Notes: generated by a model from the sequence alone, not told the origin. DNA of 64,000 nt from CALDUY01 sp046350255 (GCA_046350255.1 JAXMAV010000006.1:186001-250000), one strand, 5' to 3'. Shown: positions 9,074 to 18,024, numbered from the stretch's first letter. Translations and numbers: made by a program.

Positions 9074-10501
9074 TTACCCCCTGAACGCGTCCTCGAAAAA
9101 CTGAAAGACCTCCGGCAACGCCAGCTGCACGATCAGAAGGTGCTCGACGTGCGGGTAGGTTTTGAACAGTACGGTGGCGATGCCGGCCTTCTGCAGGTTG
9201 CGATGAAGGTTCTTCGCTCCGGTCAGGGCAAAGTCGCGTTCGCCACAACCGACGAAAAACCGTACCTTTTTTACACCCTCGCTGGCCTTGAAGCCTCCGC
9301 CTCCACCCAGCGCGGCCACGGCAAGAAACCGATCCGGCGAGCGCCCAGCGAAAGACACGGCCTGGGCCGCTCCCATCGAATGACCGATGAGCACGACGCG
9401 TTTCATATCCACCGGATACAGCTTTGCCAGTGAGTCGATCACTCCCAGGACATCGGGGCCTCCAGCAAAGGAGAACAGTGGCGATCGGGTGGTGACGAGC
9501 AGCCAACCCTTCTTCTCGCAGAGCTTCGCCACCAGACCATCCCCGTAGCCGTCGAAGAACATGTTCTCGCTACCGCCCGCGCCGTGCAGGGCTACCACCA
9601 ACGGGACCGGCCTGGCCGGATCCAGGTTCCGTGGTACCTGCACCCGAACAGGTTCAGCACGGGTCGTAACAGGCAACCCCAGCCAGAACTGGCCCGCGCG
9701 CCGGGCTGTGTAGAAGCGTTCCTTCCTGGTGTGCGCCTGGGCCACGCTCTCGGCTTCGGCCAGCAAGCGTGCCGCCGGGTAGTTGGTCTCCGCCGTTCGC
9801 CCCGCCTGAAGGTCTCCCAGTATCGTCAACAAGCGCTCGAGGGTGGCACTCTCCACCGTGGAGGCCTTTCCATCATGGCCCGCCATCAGCTGGCGCAAGT
9901 GCGCCAACCGATCATTCAGCTTCTGGACAACCGAGAGAGTTTGTTCGGAGCGTGCCCGCATCGTTCCGGCCACCAGCACCTCGGCGCGGATGGTGTAATC
10001 GCCTTCGGCAAGGTCTCGCAGAGATAGGCTTGCTTCCACGGGCGGCTCGCCGAGAGGAAACTCCTTGCGGACGACCGACTTCCCCTGACGATTTACCAGC
10101 ATCAAACGGAGATCTGTTTTGTCTGGTTTGCTCGCCGACACCTTGTAGAAGCGTTCGACCCGGATAACGAGGCTCTCGCCGGAGGTGTCCACCAGCCGCC
10201 GGGCAGGCCGCACTACTAAAGATTCGGCCCATAGCATCTCAGGGGTAATCGGCCCAGCGCTGGGGAGCAATAGCCGGGCTCGATCCAGCAAGCCAGCGGC
10301 TTCAGCCAGCTGACCGCGGAAAAAGGTTGGCGTGGCCTGCTCCAAGGGCTCCAGCGCTCGCTTTCGGGCTTCCTCGCTGCCGTGCTGATCGATGGCGCGC
10401 TCGAGCAACCGTAGACGCTGGCCAAGTTCGAACCTGGTTTCCTGTGCCCCAGCTAGCCCTGCAATCACGAACAGAAGGCACCCCGTCACCATCCAGCGCA
10501 T
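9074..10501 (-). CDS. Secreted alpha/beta-hydrolase (esterase/PHB-depolymerase-like)
   Basis: A 475-residue protein with a signal peptide (WMVTGCLLFVIAGLAGA, cleavage near AGA-QE). The first 250 residues form a helical and beta-rich region of unknown role; the last 200 are an alpha/beta-hydrolase domain. The oxyanion region is VVALHGAGGSENMFF, the nucleophile Ser375 is in GHSMGAA, and the probable acid and base are Asp in CGERDFAL and His in PHVEHLL. It would cleave an ester in the periplasm or outside the cell; the substrate is unknown. The poly-hydroxybutyrate depolymerase/feruloyl esterase group is the nearest style. Confidence 0.82.
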   Translation of the reverse strand: MRWMVTGCLLFVIAGLAGAQETRFELGQRLRLLERAIDQHGSEEARKRALEPLEQATPTFFRGQLAEAAGLLDRARLLLPSAGPITPEMLWAESLVVRPARRLVDTSGESLVIRVERFYKVSASKPDKTDLRLMLVNRQGKSVVRKEFPLGEPPVEASLSLRDLAEGDYTIRAEVLVAGTMRARSEQTLSVVQKLNDRLAHLRQLMAGHDGKASTVESATLERLLTILGDLQAGRTAETNYPAARLLAEAESVAQAHTRKERFYTARRAGQFWLGLPVTTRAEPVRVQVPRNLDPARPVPLVVALHGAGGSENMFFDGYGDGLVAKLCEKKGWLLVTTRSPLFSFAGGPDVLGVIDSLAKLYPVDMKRVVLIGHSMGAAQAVSFAGRSPDRFLAVAALGGGGGFKASEGVKKVRFFVGCGERDFALTGAKNLHRNLQKAGIATVLFKTYPHVEHLLIVQLALPEVFQFFEDAFRG

Positions 10502-10583
10502 CGTTCGTTCCTTTCCATTCCCCTGGGCCAGCGTGGAGGCCCGGCCACCTTGATTGCGAGGTTATCATCATCGTCCCAATGAA

Positions 10584-11240
10584 TCAGGAGGATGTGCGGC
10601 GAAAGCGAGGCCGTTTCCAGATCCCCCGTGCAGACGAGGCCGGGAACCCGTTCACCGTGAGCGTGCCATCGATCAGGCGAATTTCGAGGGTGTTCTTCTT
10701 TTTCCAGCGCTCATCCTGGTGATATCGCGGTGTGAGGAAGTGGATCCTTTGGTTGGTACTCCCGATCCAGCGACGCTCCTGATCAGGTTGCTCGCGAATA
10801 TAGGGGCCATCGACGAGGATATCGGTGTGGCGGAGAAGCGCGTCGATGGCAGGGGCAGCTCGACTCCGAAGTTCTTCAAGAAGAAACCCAGTGAAAACCA
10901 TGACGCTGAGGCCCCGGGTCTGGGTCGCCTGAGCCAGGGCGGCTGCACCCACAGCATGGGCAGTCGGCTCGCCTCCCATCAGAGTGATGCCCTCGACTCC
11001 CTCGTTTTTCGCCTGATCGAGTTGCTCAAGCACGGCGCTCAGGGGAGTGGGATGCCCCCCCTCGAACGGGAGCATTTCGGGGTTACAACAGCCAGGGCAG
11101 CGCAGTGGGCAGCCCTGAAACCAAAGGGCGAACCGTAGACCCGGTCCCTCGGCCTCGGTGACCGGGACGATCTGAGCGATGGAGAGAACGACTTCTTCGG
11201 TGACGTCTTGCACGGCAGAGCCTCGCGGGACGGGATCCAT
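10584..11240 (-). CDS. Radical SAM 4Fe-4S protein, NrdG-activase-like
   Basis: A 218-residue single-domain radical SAM protein. The cluster motif is WFQGCPLRCPGC (C-x3-C-x2-C), preceded by EAEGPGLRFAL and followed by GITLMGGEP, the SAM-binding GGEP motif. This is the layout of glycyl-radical-enzyme activases such as NrdG. Helices and strands follow up to about residue 165, after which there is a basic tail (WKRPRFRR). No glycyl-radical enzyme such as NrdD is in the window, so the client is unknown. The gene begins 16 bases after rtcA on the same strand and is probably co-transcribed. The start could lie a few codons downstream, as family members often begin near LSIAQIVP. Confidence 0.85.
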   Translation of the reverse strand: MDPVPRGSAVQDVTEEVVLSIAQIVPVTEAEGPGLRFALWFQGCPLRCPGCCNPEMLPFEGGHPTPLSAVLEQLDQAKNEGVEGITLMGGEPTAHAVGAAALAQATQTRGLSVMVFTGFLLEELRSRAAPAIDALLRHTDILVDGPYIREQPDQERRWIGSTNQRIHFLTPRYHQDERWKKKNTLEIRLIDGTLTVNGFPASSARGIWKRPRFRRTSS

Positions 11241-11256
11241 CGCATTATATCGCGAC

Positions 11257-12288
11257 TCAGCAAATCCGCACCCGGCCAGGTTCTCCCTCGGCTCCCTCGC
11301 AATAGATGGGTCGATCCAGAAAGTAGCCGATCACCTCTCGATTGGTGGTCAGATGCCGGGTGATTTGCGTCGTACGATACTCGGAGGGACCTTTGGCCAG
11401 TGCCAGGGGCAGCAGCAGCTGATCAGCACTGTGAGCATCGACTAGCTCGGGGCTGCTGAGGTACTCCTTGACCTGCTGCACCGCCTCATCCGCAACCTTC
11501 TCTGCCGGTTTGCCACGTTCGCCCAGGGCGACGAAGACGGCTGGGATTGAACCAGTATCGACACGAAGCTGCAGGAAAGTGCCAGGGCCACCGTCCCAGG
11601 ATTCCTCGGCGATGGTCACGCGTTGCCCGGCGTGACCCAGCTGATGCTGGGCCCTGCGCGCCTGCCGACGAGCAATCCCTCCATCCAGGCCCGCCACCGC
11701 GCTGATACCACTGACCAGAGCCGACTGCCGTTCACCCAGTGTGAGAGCCTTGATGCGCTGGCTGGGTTGCAGAAACGCCTGCACGATGCCGCCACCCCGA
11801 GGAAAGAAACCGGGACGGTCGAGTTGGAGGCTGACCTTCAGTCCCATTGTTTCGAGGTAGGCTAGCCAGGTACCGGCAAGGAAAGGAAAAGTGGGGCTGG
11901 TTTTGACGTGGGTGCCTCCGGTCAGCGTGATCTCGGATGGCCCCTGGCCGCTCAGGATCAGCGGCAGGTATATGGTGTGGAGGACCAGACCTGTCGCTCC
12001 GGCGGTCCCGATATGAAACTGGTAGTGGCCAGAAACAACCGGTCCGGGTTCAAAGACGAGATCGGTACTGCCGAGGCTGGCACCGCGGATACTGGCATTG
12101 CCAATCCGGGATGCGGCAAGGACGCACTGCAGATGCTGCGGCTGAAGGCCGGGTTTGGGACGTTTCGCCCGGATGTGGCGCAAGTGAAAGGGTCGGCCCG
12201 TCACCAACGACAGAGCCAGGCTCGTCCGGAGAATCTGTCCTCCGCCTTCACCCAGGGTGCCGTCAATCTCGATGGTGGATGCAGTCAT
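11257..12288 (-). CDS. rtcA: RNA 3'-terminal phosphate cyclase
   Basis: A 343-residue enzyme that converts RNA 3'-phosphate ends to 2',3'-cyclic phosphates using ATP through a covalent enzyme-AMP. The N-terminus EIDGTLGEGGGQILRTSLAL is the RtcA signature, and RPKPGLQPQHLQCV and GGTHVKTSPT follow the family pattern. His286 in HSADQLLLPLALA matches the nucleophilic histidine region. Length is normal for RtcA. No RtcB ligase or RtcR regulator is next to it, so the usual RNA-repair operon is split or absent here. A radical SAM gene follows immediately. Confidence 0.95.
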   Translation of the reverse strand: MTASTIEIDGTLGEGGGQILRTSLALSLVTGRPFHLRHIRAKRPKPGLQPQHLQCVLAASRIGNASIRGASLGSTDLVFEPGPVVSGHYQFHIGTAGATGLVLHTIYLPLILSGQGPSEITLTGGTHVKTSPTFPFLAGTWLAYLETMGLKVSLQLDRPGFFPRGGGIVQAFLQPSQRIKALTLGERQSALVSGISAVAGLDGGIARRQARRAQHQLGHAGQRVTIAEESWDGGPGTFLQLRVDTGSIPAVFVALGERGKPAEKVADEAVQQVKEYLSSPELVDAHSADQLLLPLALAKGPSEYRTTQITRHLTTNREVIGYFLDRPIYCEGAEGEPGRVRIC

Positions 12289-12335
12289 GGTGTTCAGGAA
12301 AGCAGCCCGTCGCCGGAATTGTCAATCCACTCTCT

Positions 12336-13205
12336 CTAGGGCCGACTTCCGCGAGCCGTCCATGTCGCCTGCAGGGCCAGCGGTGGCGACTGGCTCAGGT
12401 TCTCGTCGATGACCTGATGTTCAAGCCGCAGGGCACGCAGGACCAGCAGACGCTGGGTTCGGCCATCCGCGGATAGAAACATGGCCGGGCCCAGTCGGTC
12501 GGTGCGATCAAGGCGGGCACCTATCAGGACATACTCATCGGCGTTGAGGTTCATTTCCCAGTGAAGGTCAGGAAACTCCTCGACATAGTCACGCGCTTCC
12601 ACCGACCAACGCAGGGTTCCTTCAGCATCACGCTCCACGCGGGGTTCGATCTTCGCCTGGCCGTGCCGAATCACGGGACGAATCGTCAGACGAATCCCAT
12701 CCTGCCGTTCTGCCTGTGGGATAACCTCGAAGAAACAGACCGCATCAGTCAGCTCGAGCTTGCGGGGCGGATCACCAGGCCCCACGAGGACAGCAAGACG
12801 CGCCTGTGAAGGACCCACCTGAACGGGGGCCGGTTGCTCGGATTCGGCGCGGAGACGACGGGGATCCGGGCAGGTGCGCTTCGATGTCATTAGTGCCTGC
12901 AAACGTGGAGGAAGCAAACCACCGATCTGGCCGACGCGAAGACCGTGCTCTTCGAGGATCGGCTTGGTCTCCAGGTTGACTCCTTGCTCGTTCCCCAGTT
13001 CCCAGAGGTCCTGATTAAGGAAAGCATCACCCCGCGGTCGTTCCAGCAGCGCAACATCCAGGACGAATGTTTGGCCTGGCGTCGTGGATCCCATCGGCTG
13101 GCGCTCCGCAATCGTGGGGGCGACTTCTCGAGAGGTCTCGAGCAACCCGCAACAGCCCACGAGCGCAAACGTCAGGACGAGTACCACGGCCTGCAAATGG
13201 CGCAT
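12336..13205 (-). CDS. Predicted lipoprotein of unknown function
   Basis: A 289-residue exported protein with a lipobox-like signal (MRHLQAVVLVLTFALVGCCG, lipidation probably at the first Cys). The mature part has two similar-looking halves, PGQTFVLDVALLERPRGDAF and later strands around RLTIRPVIRHG, that recall planctomycete proteins with secretin-like or DUF-type repeats, but I do not recognise the family. I chose the ATG at 13205, with an AGGGG stretch just upstream and the signal peptide right after; the longer in-frame reading to 13313 is Pro/Leu/Arg-rich and looks like leader sequence. It is 47 bases upstream of rtcA on the same strand. Confidence 0.72.
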   Translation of the reverse strand: MRHLQAVVLVLTFALVGCCGLLETSREVAPTIAERQPMGSTTPGQTFVLDVALLERPRGDAFLNQDLWELGNEQGVNLETKPILEEHGLRVGQIGGLLPPRLQALMTSKRTCPDPRRLRAESEQPAPVQVGPSQARLAVLVGPGDPPRKLELTDAVCFFEVIPQAERQDGIRLTIRPVIRHGQAKIEPRVERDAEGTLRWSVEARDYVEEFPDLHWEMNLNADEYVLIGARLDRTDRLGPAMFLSADGRTQRLLVLRALRLEHQVIDENLSQSPPLALQATWTARGSRP

Positions 13206-13377
13206 GTTACCCCTTCCCCGCTGAACTAGGGAAAACCAGATTGGTAGTGTGAGAGGGCGACGCATAGCCAGAGGGAGAACCACTGTCAAGTGGGATCGAT
13301 CGACCGAGTTCACGACAGGTTACCTGAGGTTTCCTATAACACCTGAATATCCAGGCTGATGAGGAAGGAGAGAACCC

Positions 13378-14142
13378 ATGCAATCCAGGCTGTTCGATCT
13401 GACGGGGAAAGTAGCGCTGATCACCGGCGGAAGCAAGGGGCTTGGCAAGGCGATGGCCCGGGGGCTAGCTGAGGCTGGGGCGGACATTGTCATCTCGAGC
13501 CGGAATGAAGCCGAGCTGAAATCTGCCCTGGATGCCATCCTGACGGGGACCAACTCCCGGGGGAAGATCATCGTGGCCGACCTGGCCCAGCGTGGCGAAG
13601 CAGAACGGCTGGCAGGAGCTGCGGTGGGGGCATTCGGGCGAGTCGATATTCTCATCAACAATGCCGGCACGAACAAGCCGCAGGCCATTGATGCGATCAC
13701 GGATGAGTCCTGGGACCAGGTGCTGGAGTTGAACCTGACGTCAGTCATGGCATTGACTCGCGCCATCGTTCCGGACATGAAGAAGCGTCGCTGGGGCCGC
13801 ATCATTCACATCTCGTCGATCATGGGTTTTGTTTCCAAGGAGAAGCGAAACACCTACTCGGTGACCAAGTCGGCCCTACTGGGCCTGGCACGGGCCAGCG
13901 CACTCGATCTGGGAGAGTTTGGAATCACCGTGAATTGCATCGCGCCGGGGCCATTTCTCACGGAACTGCCCATGTCGGTACTCTCCGAGGCCGAGAAAAA
14001 GATCTTCGCCGATCGGACAGCCCTGGGTCGCTGGGGCGAGCCTGATGAGTTGATGGGCCCGGCCCTGCTGCTGGCCAGTGATGCGGGGAGTTACATTACG
14101 GGTACCTGCCTTGTGGTAGATGGGGGCTATCTGGCGCGGTAA
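13378..14142 (+). CDS. Short-chain dehydrogenase/reductase (3-oxoacyl-ACP reductase or gluconate 5-dehydrogenase type)
   Basis: A 254-residue classical SDR with all key motifs: TGGSKGLGKAM for NAD(P) binding, NNAG, the catalytic Ser in HISSIMG, YSVTK with intact Tyr and Lys, and a C-terminal VVDGGYLAR. It would reduce a carbonyl or oxidise an alcohol; 3-oxoacyl reductases and gluconate/idonate dehydrogenases share this form and the substrate cannot be read from sequence. AGGAAGGAGAG precedes the ATG at 13378. It stands alone between divergent and spaced neighbours. Confidence 0.9.
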   Translation: MQSRLFDLTGKVALITGGSKGLGKAMARGLAEAGADIVISSRNEAELKSALDAILTGTNSRGKIIVADLAQRGEAERLAGAAVGAFGRVDILINNAGTNKPQAIDAITDESWDQVLELNLTSVMALTRAIVPDMKKRRWGRIIHISSIMGFVSKEKRNTYSVTKSALLGLARASALDLGEFGITVNCIAPGPFLTELPMSVLSEAEKKIFADRTALGRWGEPDELMGPALLLASDAGSYITGTCLVVDGGYLAR

Positions 14143-14175
14143 AGGGGCGAAGTCAGGGGCTTGCTGTCCAGGGAG

Positions 14176-14206
14176 TTGACTTGCATGGGGCGCTTGCCCG
14201 CGATAC
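14176..14206 (+). promoter_or_regulatory. Candidate sigma-70-like promoter for the 14325 gene
   Basis: TTGACT at 14176-14181 is a good -35 hexamer. A -10 is poorer: GCGATACC around 14200-14207 gives a spacing of 18 to 20. It lies in the 182-base gap between the SDR and the next plus-strand gene. The call rests on the -35 only. Confidence 0.3.
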
Positions 14207-14324
14207 CATGTAAGTGAATTATTCTGCTACACCGCGCCGGTACCAGGAGTCTAACCTGACCCCGGCGGGTGGTTCATGACCTCGGAGGGGGGCTCCCGGA
14301 ACGAACCGAGAGCAACAGCAACGC

Positions 14325-14729
14325 ATGGAAAAGTCCAGCGTTTATGCCGATGGTGAGCAGGAAGCTCTTCGGTACAAATGGATCGAAAGCGAGAAAGCCG
14401 GTCATGATCTTGGCGAGGCGGCCATTCGGCGCTGGGTCCAAAATCACTGGTGGGGCTATCTGCGAGCCCGTTGGCTCGAACACCTCCAGGGCAAGCGGTT
14501 CTGGGTAGAACTCGACCGCGGCGATTTCGGCCTCCTCCAGCGCAAGTTCCACAGCAACACGCTTCTTCTCGACCGCATCCTGGACCGACTCAAGGCCGGT
14601 CAGGAAAACCTCGACATCATCTGCTGGGCCCATCTCTGGGGCATCCCGATTGACCCGGTCATCGAGATTCTTGAAGCCCTCGACATCAATAGCCGCCGCC
14701 TCGCTCACCGCTTTGATCCGACCTGCTAG
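14325..14729 (+). CDS. Conserved-looking small cytosolic protein of unknown function
   Basis: A 134-residue, mostly helical protein rich in Trp and charged residues. Recognisable segments are YKWIESEKAGHDLGEAAI, HWWGYLRARWLEHLQG and WGIPIDPVIEIL. The N-terminus looks like the metabolite- or rRNA-associated DUF4032/DUF-type helical proteins of cyanobacteria and planctomycetes, but I cannot name the family. No signal peptide or membrane segment. It ends six bases before the convergent folK-SDR gene. Codon use is like its neighbours and the reading frame is clean. Confidence 0.65.
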   Translation: MEKSSVYADGEQEALRYKWIESEKAGHDLGEAAIRRWVQNHWWGYLRARWLEHLQGKRFWVELDRGDFGLLQRKFHSNTLLLDRILDRLKAGQENLDIICWAHLWGIPIDPVIEILEALDINSRRLAHRFDPTC

Positions 14730-14735
14730 TGCTCC

Positions 14736-15980
14736 TCATCTCACCGCTCCACCATTCACGCGAATAATCTGGCCGGTCAGGTAGTTTGCCCCTGGTGAAC
14801 ACAGCCAGCAGGCGGTCTCCGCGACATCTTCCGGCCGACCCCACACGCCCAGCGGCGTTTCTCTTCGCACGCGCTCTTGCCAAACGGTCGAGGCCCCATC
14901 TCCCCAGGCGGTGCGGATCCAACCCGGGGCCAGACAATGCACGCGCACCAGCGGCGCCAACGATAGCGCCAGGCTCCGACTGAATGCCATCACAGCACCC
15001 TTCACTGTGGCAAAAAGTTCCCCTGAATCGCCTTCCATCCCCGTCTCTGCCTGATCCCAGCCCATGTTAAGGATCACCCCGCCTCCCGCCTCGCGCATGC
15101 GACGCCCGAGGTGACGACTCAGCGCGATCGTCGCCTGGACATCGACCTGCCACAACTCGGATAGTTTCCGCTCAAACGACCAGGCAGAGGCTTCCCCAGT
15201 GAGCGTATCGGTGCCAGCGTTGTTGATGAGGATATCCAGCCCGTTCCAGGTGGCCCAGCTGCGCTCCACCAGCTGTTCGCACCCCACGGGTTCTCGCAAG
15301 TCAGCCAGCAGGCAGACCGATCGTACTCCCTGGCGTGTAATCTGGGCCGCGACGTCTTCAGCGCGGGCAAGAGATCGACGTCCATGAACCATCACGTCTG
15401 CGCCGCGTTCGGCCAGGGCAAGCGCCGTCGCTCTACCAATTCCACTGGTGGACCCGGTCACCAGCGCTCTCAGCCCTGCGAGTTCGCGCCCTGGATGGCG
15501 ACCCACGGGAGCGACCGTCAGAAGGCTGGCCAGCAGCTGCCCGATGGACTGTCCCAGCACCGGATGGACGACCCCCGAGGCGACCTGTGCCAAAGGCATC
15601 AGCACGAAGAGACGTTCGTGCAGGCGCGGATGGGGCACGATCAGATCGGGTTCGTTCAGCACCGTCTTGCCGTAAAGAAGCAGGTCCAGATCGATGATGC
15701 GCGGACCGGAAGGAACCGTCCGTTCGCGGCCAAGGTCGGCCTCGATGCGCAACAATAGCGCCAATAACTCCCGGGGAGTGAGCGTCGTTTCAACCTCGAG
15801 CGCACCGTTCAGGTAGGCTGACTGCCCGGCGGGACCTCCGACTGGCTCGGTTTCGAACAGGGTCGAGCAACGCTGTACATGTACCCCGGGCGATTGAGCC
15901 AGCGCCTGGACCGCCCGAGCGATCCACGTTGAGCGATCACCGAGATTACTACCCAGGGCGATAAATGCAGGAGTGCTCAT
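14736..15980 (-). CDS. folK: FolK (HPPK) fused to an SDR domain
   Basis: A 414-residue fusion. Residues 1-165 are hydroxymethyldihydropterin pyrophosphokinase, with IALGSNLGDR, PSGPRIIDLDLLLYG and VPHPRLHERLFVL as in stand-alone FolK, which makes the pterin precursor for dihydropteroate. Residues 166-414 are an SDR domain (TGSTSGIGRATAL, NNAG, GRPEDVAE, RVNGGAVR). In the SDR active site the YxxxK region reads GELFATVKGAV, so Phe replaces Tyr. A pterin reductase role like FolM/PTR1 is an attractive inference from the fusion, but the missing Tyr makes this uncertain. The start at 15980 overlaps the stop of the upstream secreted protein (ATGA). Confidence 0.9.
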   Translation of the reverse strand: MSTPAFIALGSNLGDRSTWIARAVQALAQSPGVHVQRCSTLFETEPVGGPAGQSAYLNGALEVETTLTPRELLALLLRIEADLGRERTVPSGPRIIDLDLLLYGKTVLNEPDLIVPHPRLHERLFVLMPLAQVASGVVHPVLGQSIGQLLASLLTVAPVGRHPGRELAGLRALVTGSTSGIGRATALALAERGADVMVHGRRSLARAEDVAAQITRQGVRSVCLLADLREPVGCEQLVERSWATWNGLDILINNAGTDTLTGEASAWSFERKLSELWQVDVQATIALSRHLGRRMREAGGGVILNMGWDQAETGMEGDSGELFATVKGAVMAFSRSLALSLAPLVRVHCLAPGWIRTAWGDGASTVWQERVRRETPLGVWGRPEDVAETACWLCSPGANYLTGQIIRVNGGAVR

Positions 15981-16855
15981 GGATGGTCAAGCCAGTGGAG
16001 GAGAATGCCAGCGAAATAGGTGCCACCGGCGGATGAAGCTTCACCCGGTCTTACGCCGTAGCCTCCGTCCAGATTCCGGCAGCGGGCGATGAAAGAACGC
16101 AACGCATCGGGCTTACTCGGACGCTTCTTGAGCATGACATAGGTGCGGACGACGCGATAACTCGTTTCAAGATCGGCCCCCCGCTGGTCGGCGGCACCGA
16201 AGCCGCCATCCTCGCGCTGGCCGGCATCCAGCGCCTTAATGATTCCCTCGGGGTGCTTGATCTCTCCTCCCAGGCGAAGGAAACAGGCCACCACGCTTCC
16301 CGTTTCCCGGATGCGCGCCTGATCGCGGCCGAAAGTACCATCGGCGTTCTGCACGGCCAGCAGCGCGTCGCGCCATTCCTTGTTTTTCGGAGAGTGACTG
16401 CGAATAGCTTCGAGCCCTGCAGCTGCCATTCGGACCTGCTCGAATGCCCGAGCATGGTTCGTGAGGTAAGCGATGGCGGGTTTCTCGTAAGGTGCGGTGG
16501 ACAGCTTCAGTTCGACCAGCGCCATCAGGCCCACGGCCGTGACGATAACGTCGGGAGTACCACCGGGAGTGTCGGCAAACCCGCCTACCCTGGCGTTCCA
16601 GCAGGAGCTCACGTACTTCTTGCAGGCGTCGAGGTTGCGGGCCTCGCCACCGAAATAATGCAGGGCACGAAGACAACTGGAGGTGGCCCGAAGCCCTGCC
16701 TCTGTGGCGCGTGCGGCAGGGCGAAAACCTCCGCCATCGGTTTGCAGAGCTTGCAGATACGCGATGGTCTCTTTCTTCTCCTCAGGCGTTTGTGCCTGGA
16801 CGGCAGGGAGAAACAGCGAACCGGTCAGGGCGCATGCGATCCAGAGACGGATCAT
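15977..16855 (-). CDS. Secreted prenyltransferase/squalene-cyclase-type repeat protein
   Basis: A 292-residue protein with a signal peptide (LWIACALTGSLFLPAVQAQ). The mature part has at least five alpha-alpha repeats with the PFTB-like turn, at DGGGFRP, VGGFADTPGGTPD, ADGTFGRD, DGGFGAAD and DGGYGVRP. The same repeat occurs in squalene cyclases and the beta subunit of protein prenyltransferases, yet at this length and when exported it is more likely a structural or binding protein. GGAGG precedes the ATG at 16855. Its stop overlaps the start of the folK fusion by four bases, an odd pairing of a periplasmic and a cytosolic protein. Confidence 0.82.
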   Translation of the reverse strand: MIRLWIACALTGSLFLPAVQAQTPEEKKETIAYLQALQTDGGGFRPAARATEAGLRATSSCLRALHYFGGEARNLDACKKYVSSCWNARVGGFADTPGGTPDVIVTAVGLMALVELKLSTAPYEKPAIAYLTNHARAFEQVRMAAAGLEAIRSHSPKNKEWRDALLAVQNADGTFGRDQARIRETGSVVACFLRLGGEIKHPEGIIKALDAGQREDGGFGAADQRGADLETSYRVVRTYVMLKKRPSKPDALRSFIARCRNLDGGYGVRPGEASSAGGTYFAGILLHWLDHP

Positions 16856-16880
16856 GAGGAAAACCTCCGCCAGGGATGAA

Positions 16881-17873
16881 TCAGGTGTGTAACTCGACGA
16901 CGTCCTTGTCGTGTAGAATGTGATCCCGGGTCACCGACTGTCCCGGGTGTACACCCTCACCCCAGATGCGAGCCGATTTCAGCTTGTCGGCGAAATCTCG
17001 GTGGACTAGCTCGGCCATTTGAGCCAGGGTGCTGCCAATCGGGCAAGTGTAGGGTGATTCCATGTCCGCCGGTTTGCCTGGGCGTTTGGTGTAAACGCGA
17101 ATCACGCCCAGCGAACGGTAGATGGCATGGCGCAGCTCCTCAAGGCCTTGCCCGCTTTCTGCGTCGAGCACCACGATGGGAAACTGCGAACCGAACATTT
17201 CCTGGACGATTTCGAGCCGCTCGCGGGCTCCCTCTGTTTCTGACTTGTTGGCGGCCAGGATAGTGCGGATATGCTCGACCGTCGGATCCTCCGGGTCGAG
17301 AGGTGGCTCCCCGTCCAATACCGTCTTGACCTGGCGCAGACGCTCGAGGACCGCTTCGGCTGCGAAGGGGCCGTCGTCATCCCCCAGATCAACCACGAGC
17401 ACAACGGTGTCGGCCACGCGCACCATGCTGGATAGATAGCTTTCCATGAAATCAGCAGTGACGGGTGGGGTGTCCACCAGCTGCACCCGGACATCCTCCC
17501 AGTCCATCATGCCAGCAGAGGGTTCGCGCGTGGTAAATGGGTACGGGGCGACCTCAGGGGTGGCCCGGGTGAGCCGAGAGAGAATGCGGCTTTTCCCGGC
17601 GTTGGGACCACCCAGGAGAAGCACCTGACCTGCGCCTTGCCGAGGAATGCGGTAGCTGACGCCAGTCTTCCTGGGGTTCTTGCGTTCCTTCTCGACCTCG
17701 GCCTTTAACTCGCTGATCTTGGTCTTAAGTTCAGCCTGGAGTTTCTCGGAGGCCTTGTGTTTGGGCACCTCCACCCACATGCGGCGCAGGCAGTCGAGCT
17801 TTTCTTCCGCGGTTTGTGCGCGCTTGTAGGCCGCCTCGGCCTCGTGATACTGGGGAGTGAGGTTGACCGCCAT
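16881..17873 (-). CDS. TGS-domain GTPase of the Obg/DRG group with altered G3
   Basis: A 330-residue protein: an N-terminal coiled coil (about 1-65; many Lys/Glu), a GTPase domain (about 75-245) and a C-terminal TGS domain (about 250-330) ending SVTRDHILHDKDVVELHT. G1 is GGPNAGKSRIL and G4 is NKSE (usually NKxD). The G3 motif is DTPPVT, with Pro where DxxG has Gly. Such proteins usually act on ribosomes or RNA. ATG at 17873 has GGAG seven bases before it. It is 25 bases upstream of the prenyltransferase-repeat gene. Confidence 0.88.
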   Translation of the reverse strand: MAVNLTPQYHEAEAAYKRAQTAEEKLDCLRRMWVEVPKHKASEKLQAELKTKISELKAEVEKERKNPRKTGVSYRIPRQGAGQVLLLGGPNAGKSRILSRLTRATPEVAPYPFTTREPSAGMMDWEDVRVQLVDTPPVTADFMESYLSSMVRVADTVVLVVDLGDDDGPFAAEAVLERLRQVKTVLDGEPPLDPEDPTVEHIRTILAANKSETEGARERLEIVQEMFGSQFPIVVLDAESGQGLEELRHAIYRSLGVIRVYTKRPGKPADMESPYTCPIGSTLAQMAELVHRDFADKLKSARIWGEGVHPGQSVTRDHILHDKDVVELHT

Positions 17874-18024
17874 GGTTCGACTCCATCAATTCGCCGCGCG
17901 GGGCACTGCCATCCCAGATCGACTATTGTAGGTCCCACCCGTCCTGGGGCAGGACTGGTCAGGAAAGGTCCCATCCATACATCCTTCACCATACTCGCTC
18001 GTGCCCGCTCCCGGGAGACCTTCC

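Noticed and set aside
11241..11251. TATAAT on the minus strand just before the radical SAM ATG
   Set aside because: The element ends only a few bases from the ATG, so transcription would start inside the gene; the gene more likely shares the rtcA transcript.
13310..13340. TATAAC at about 13335 as a promoter for the SDR gene
   Set aside because: No -35 hexamer at an acceptable distance was found.
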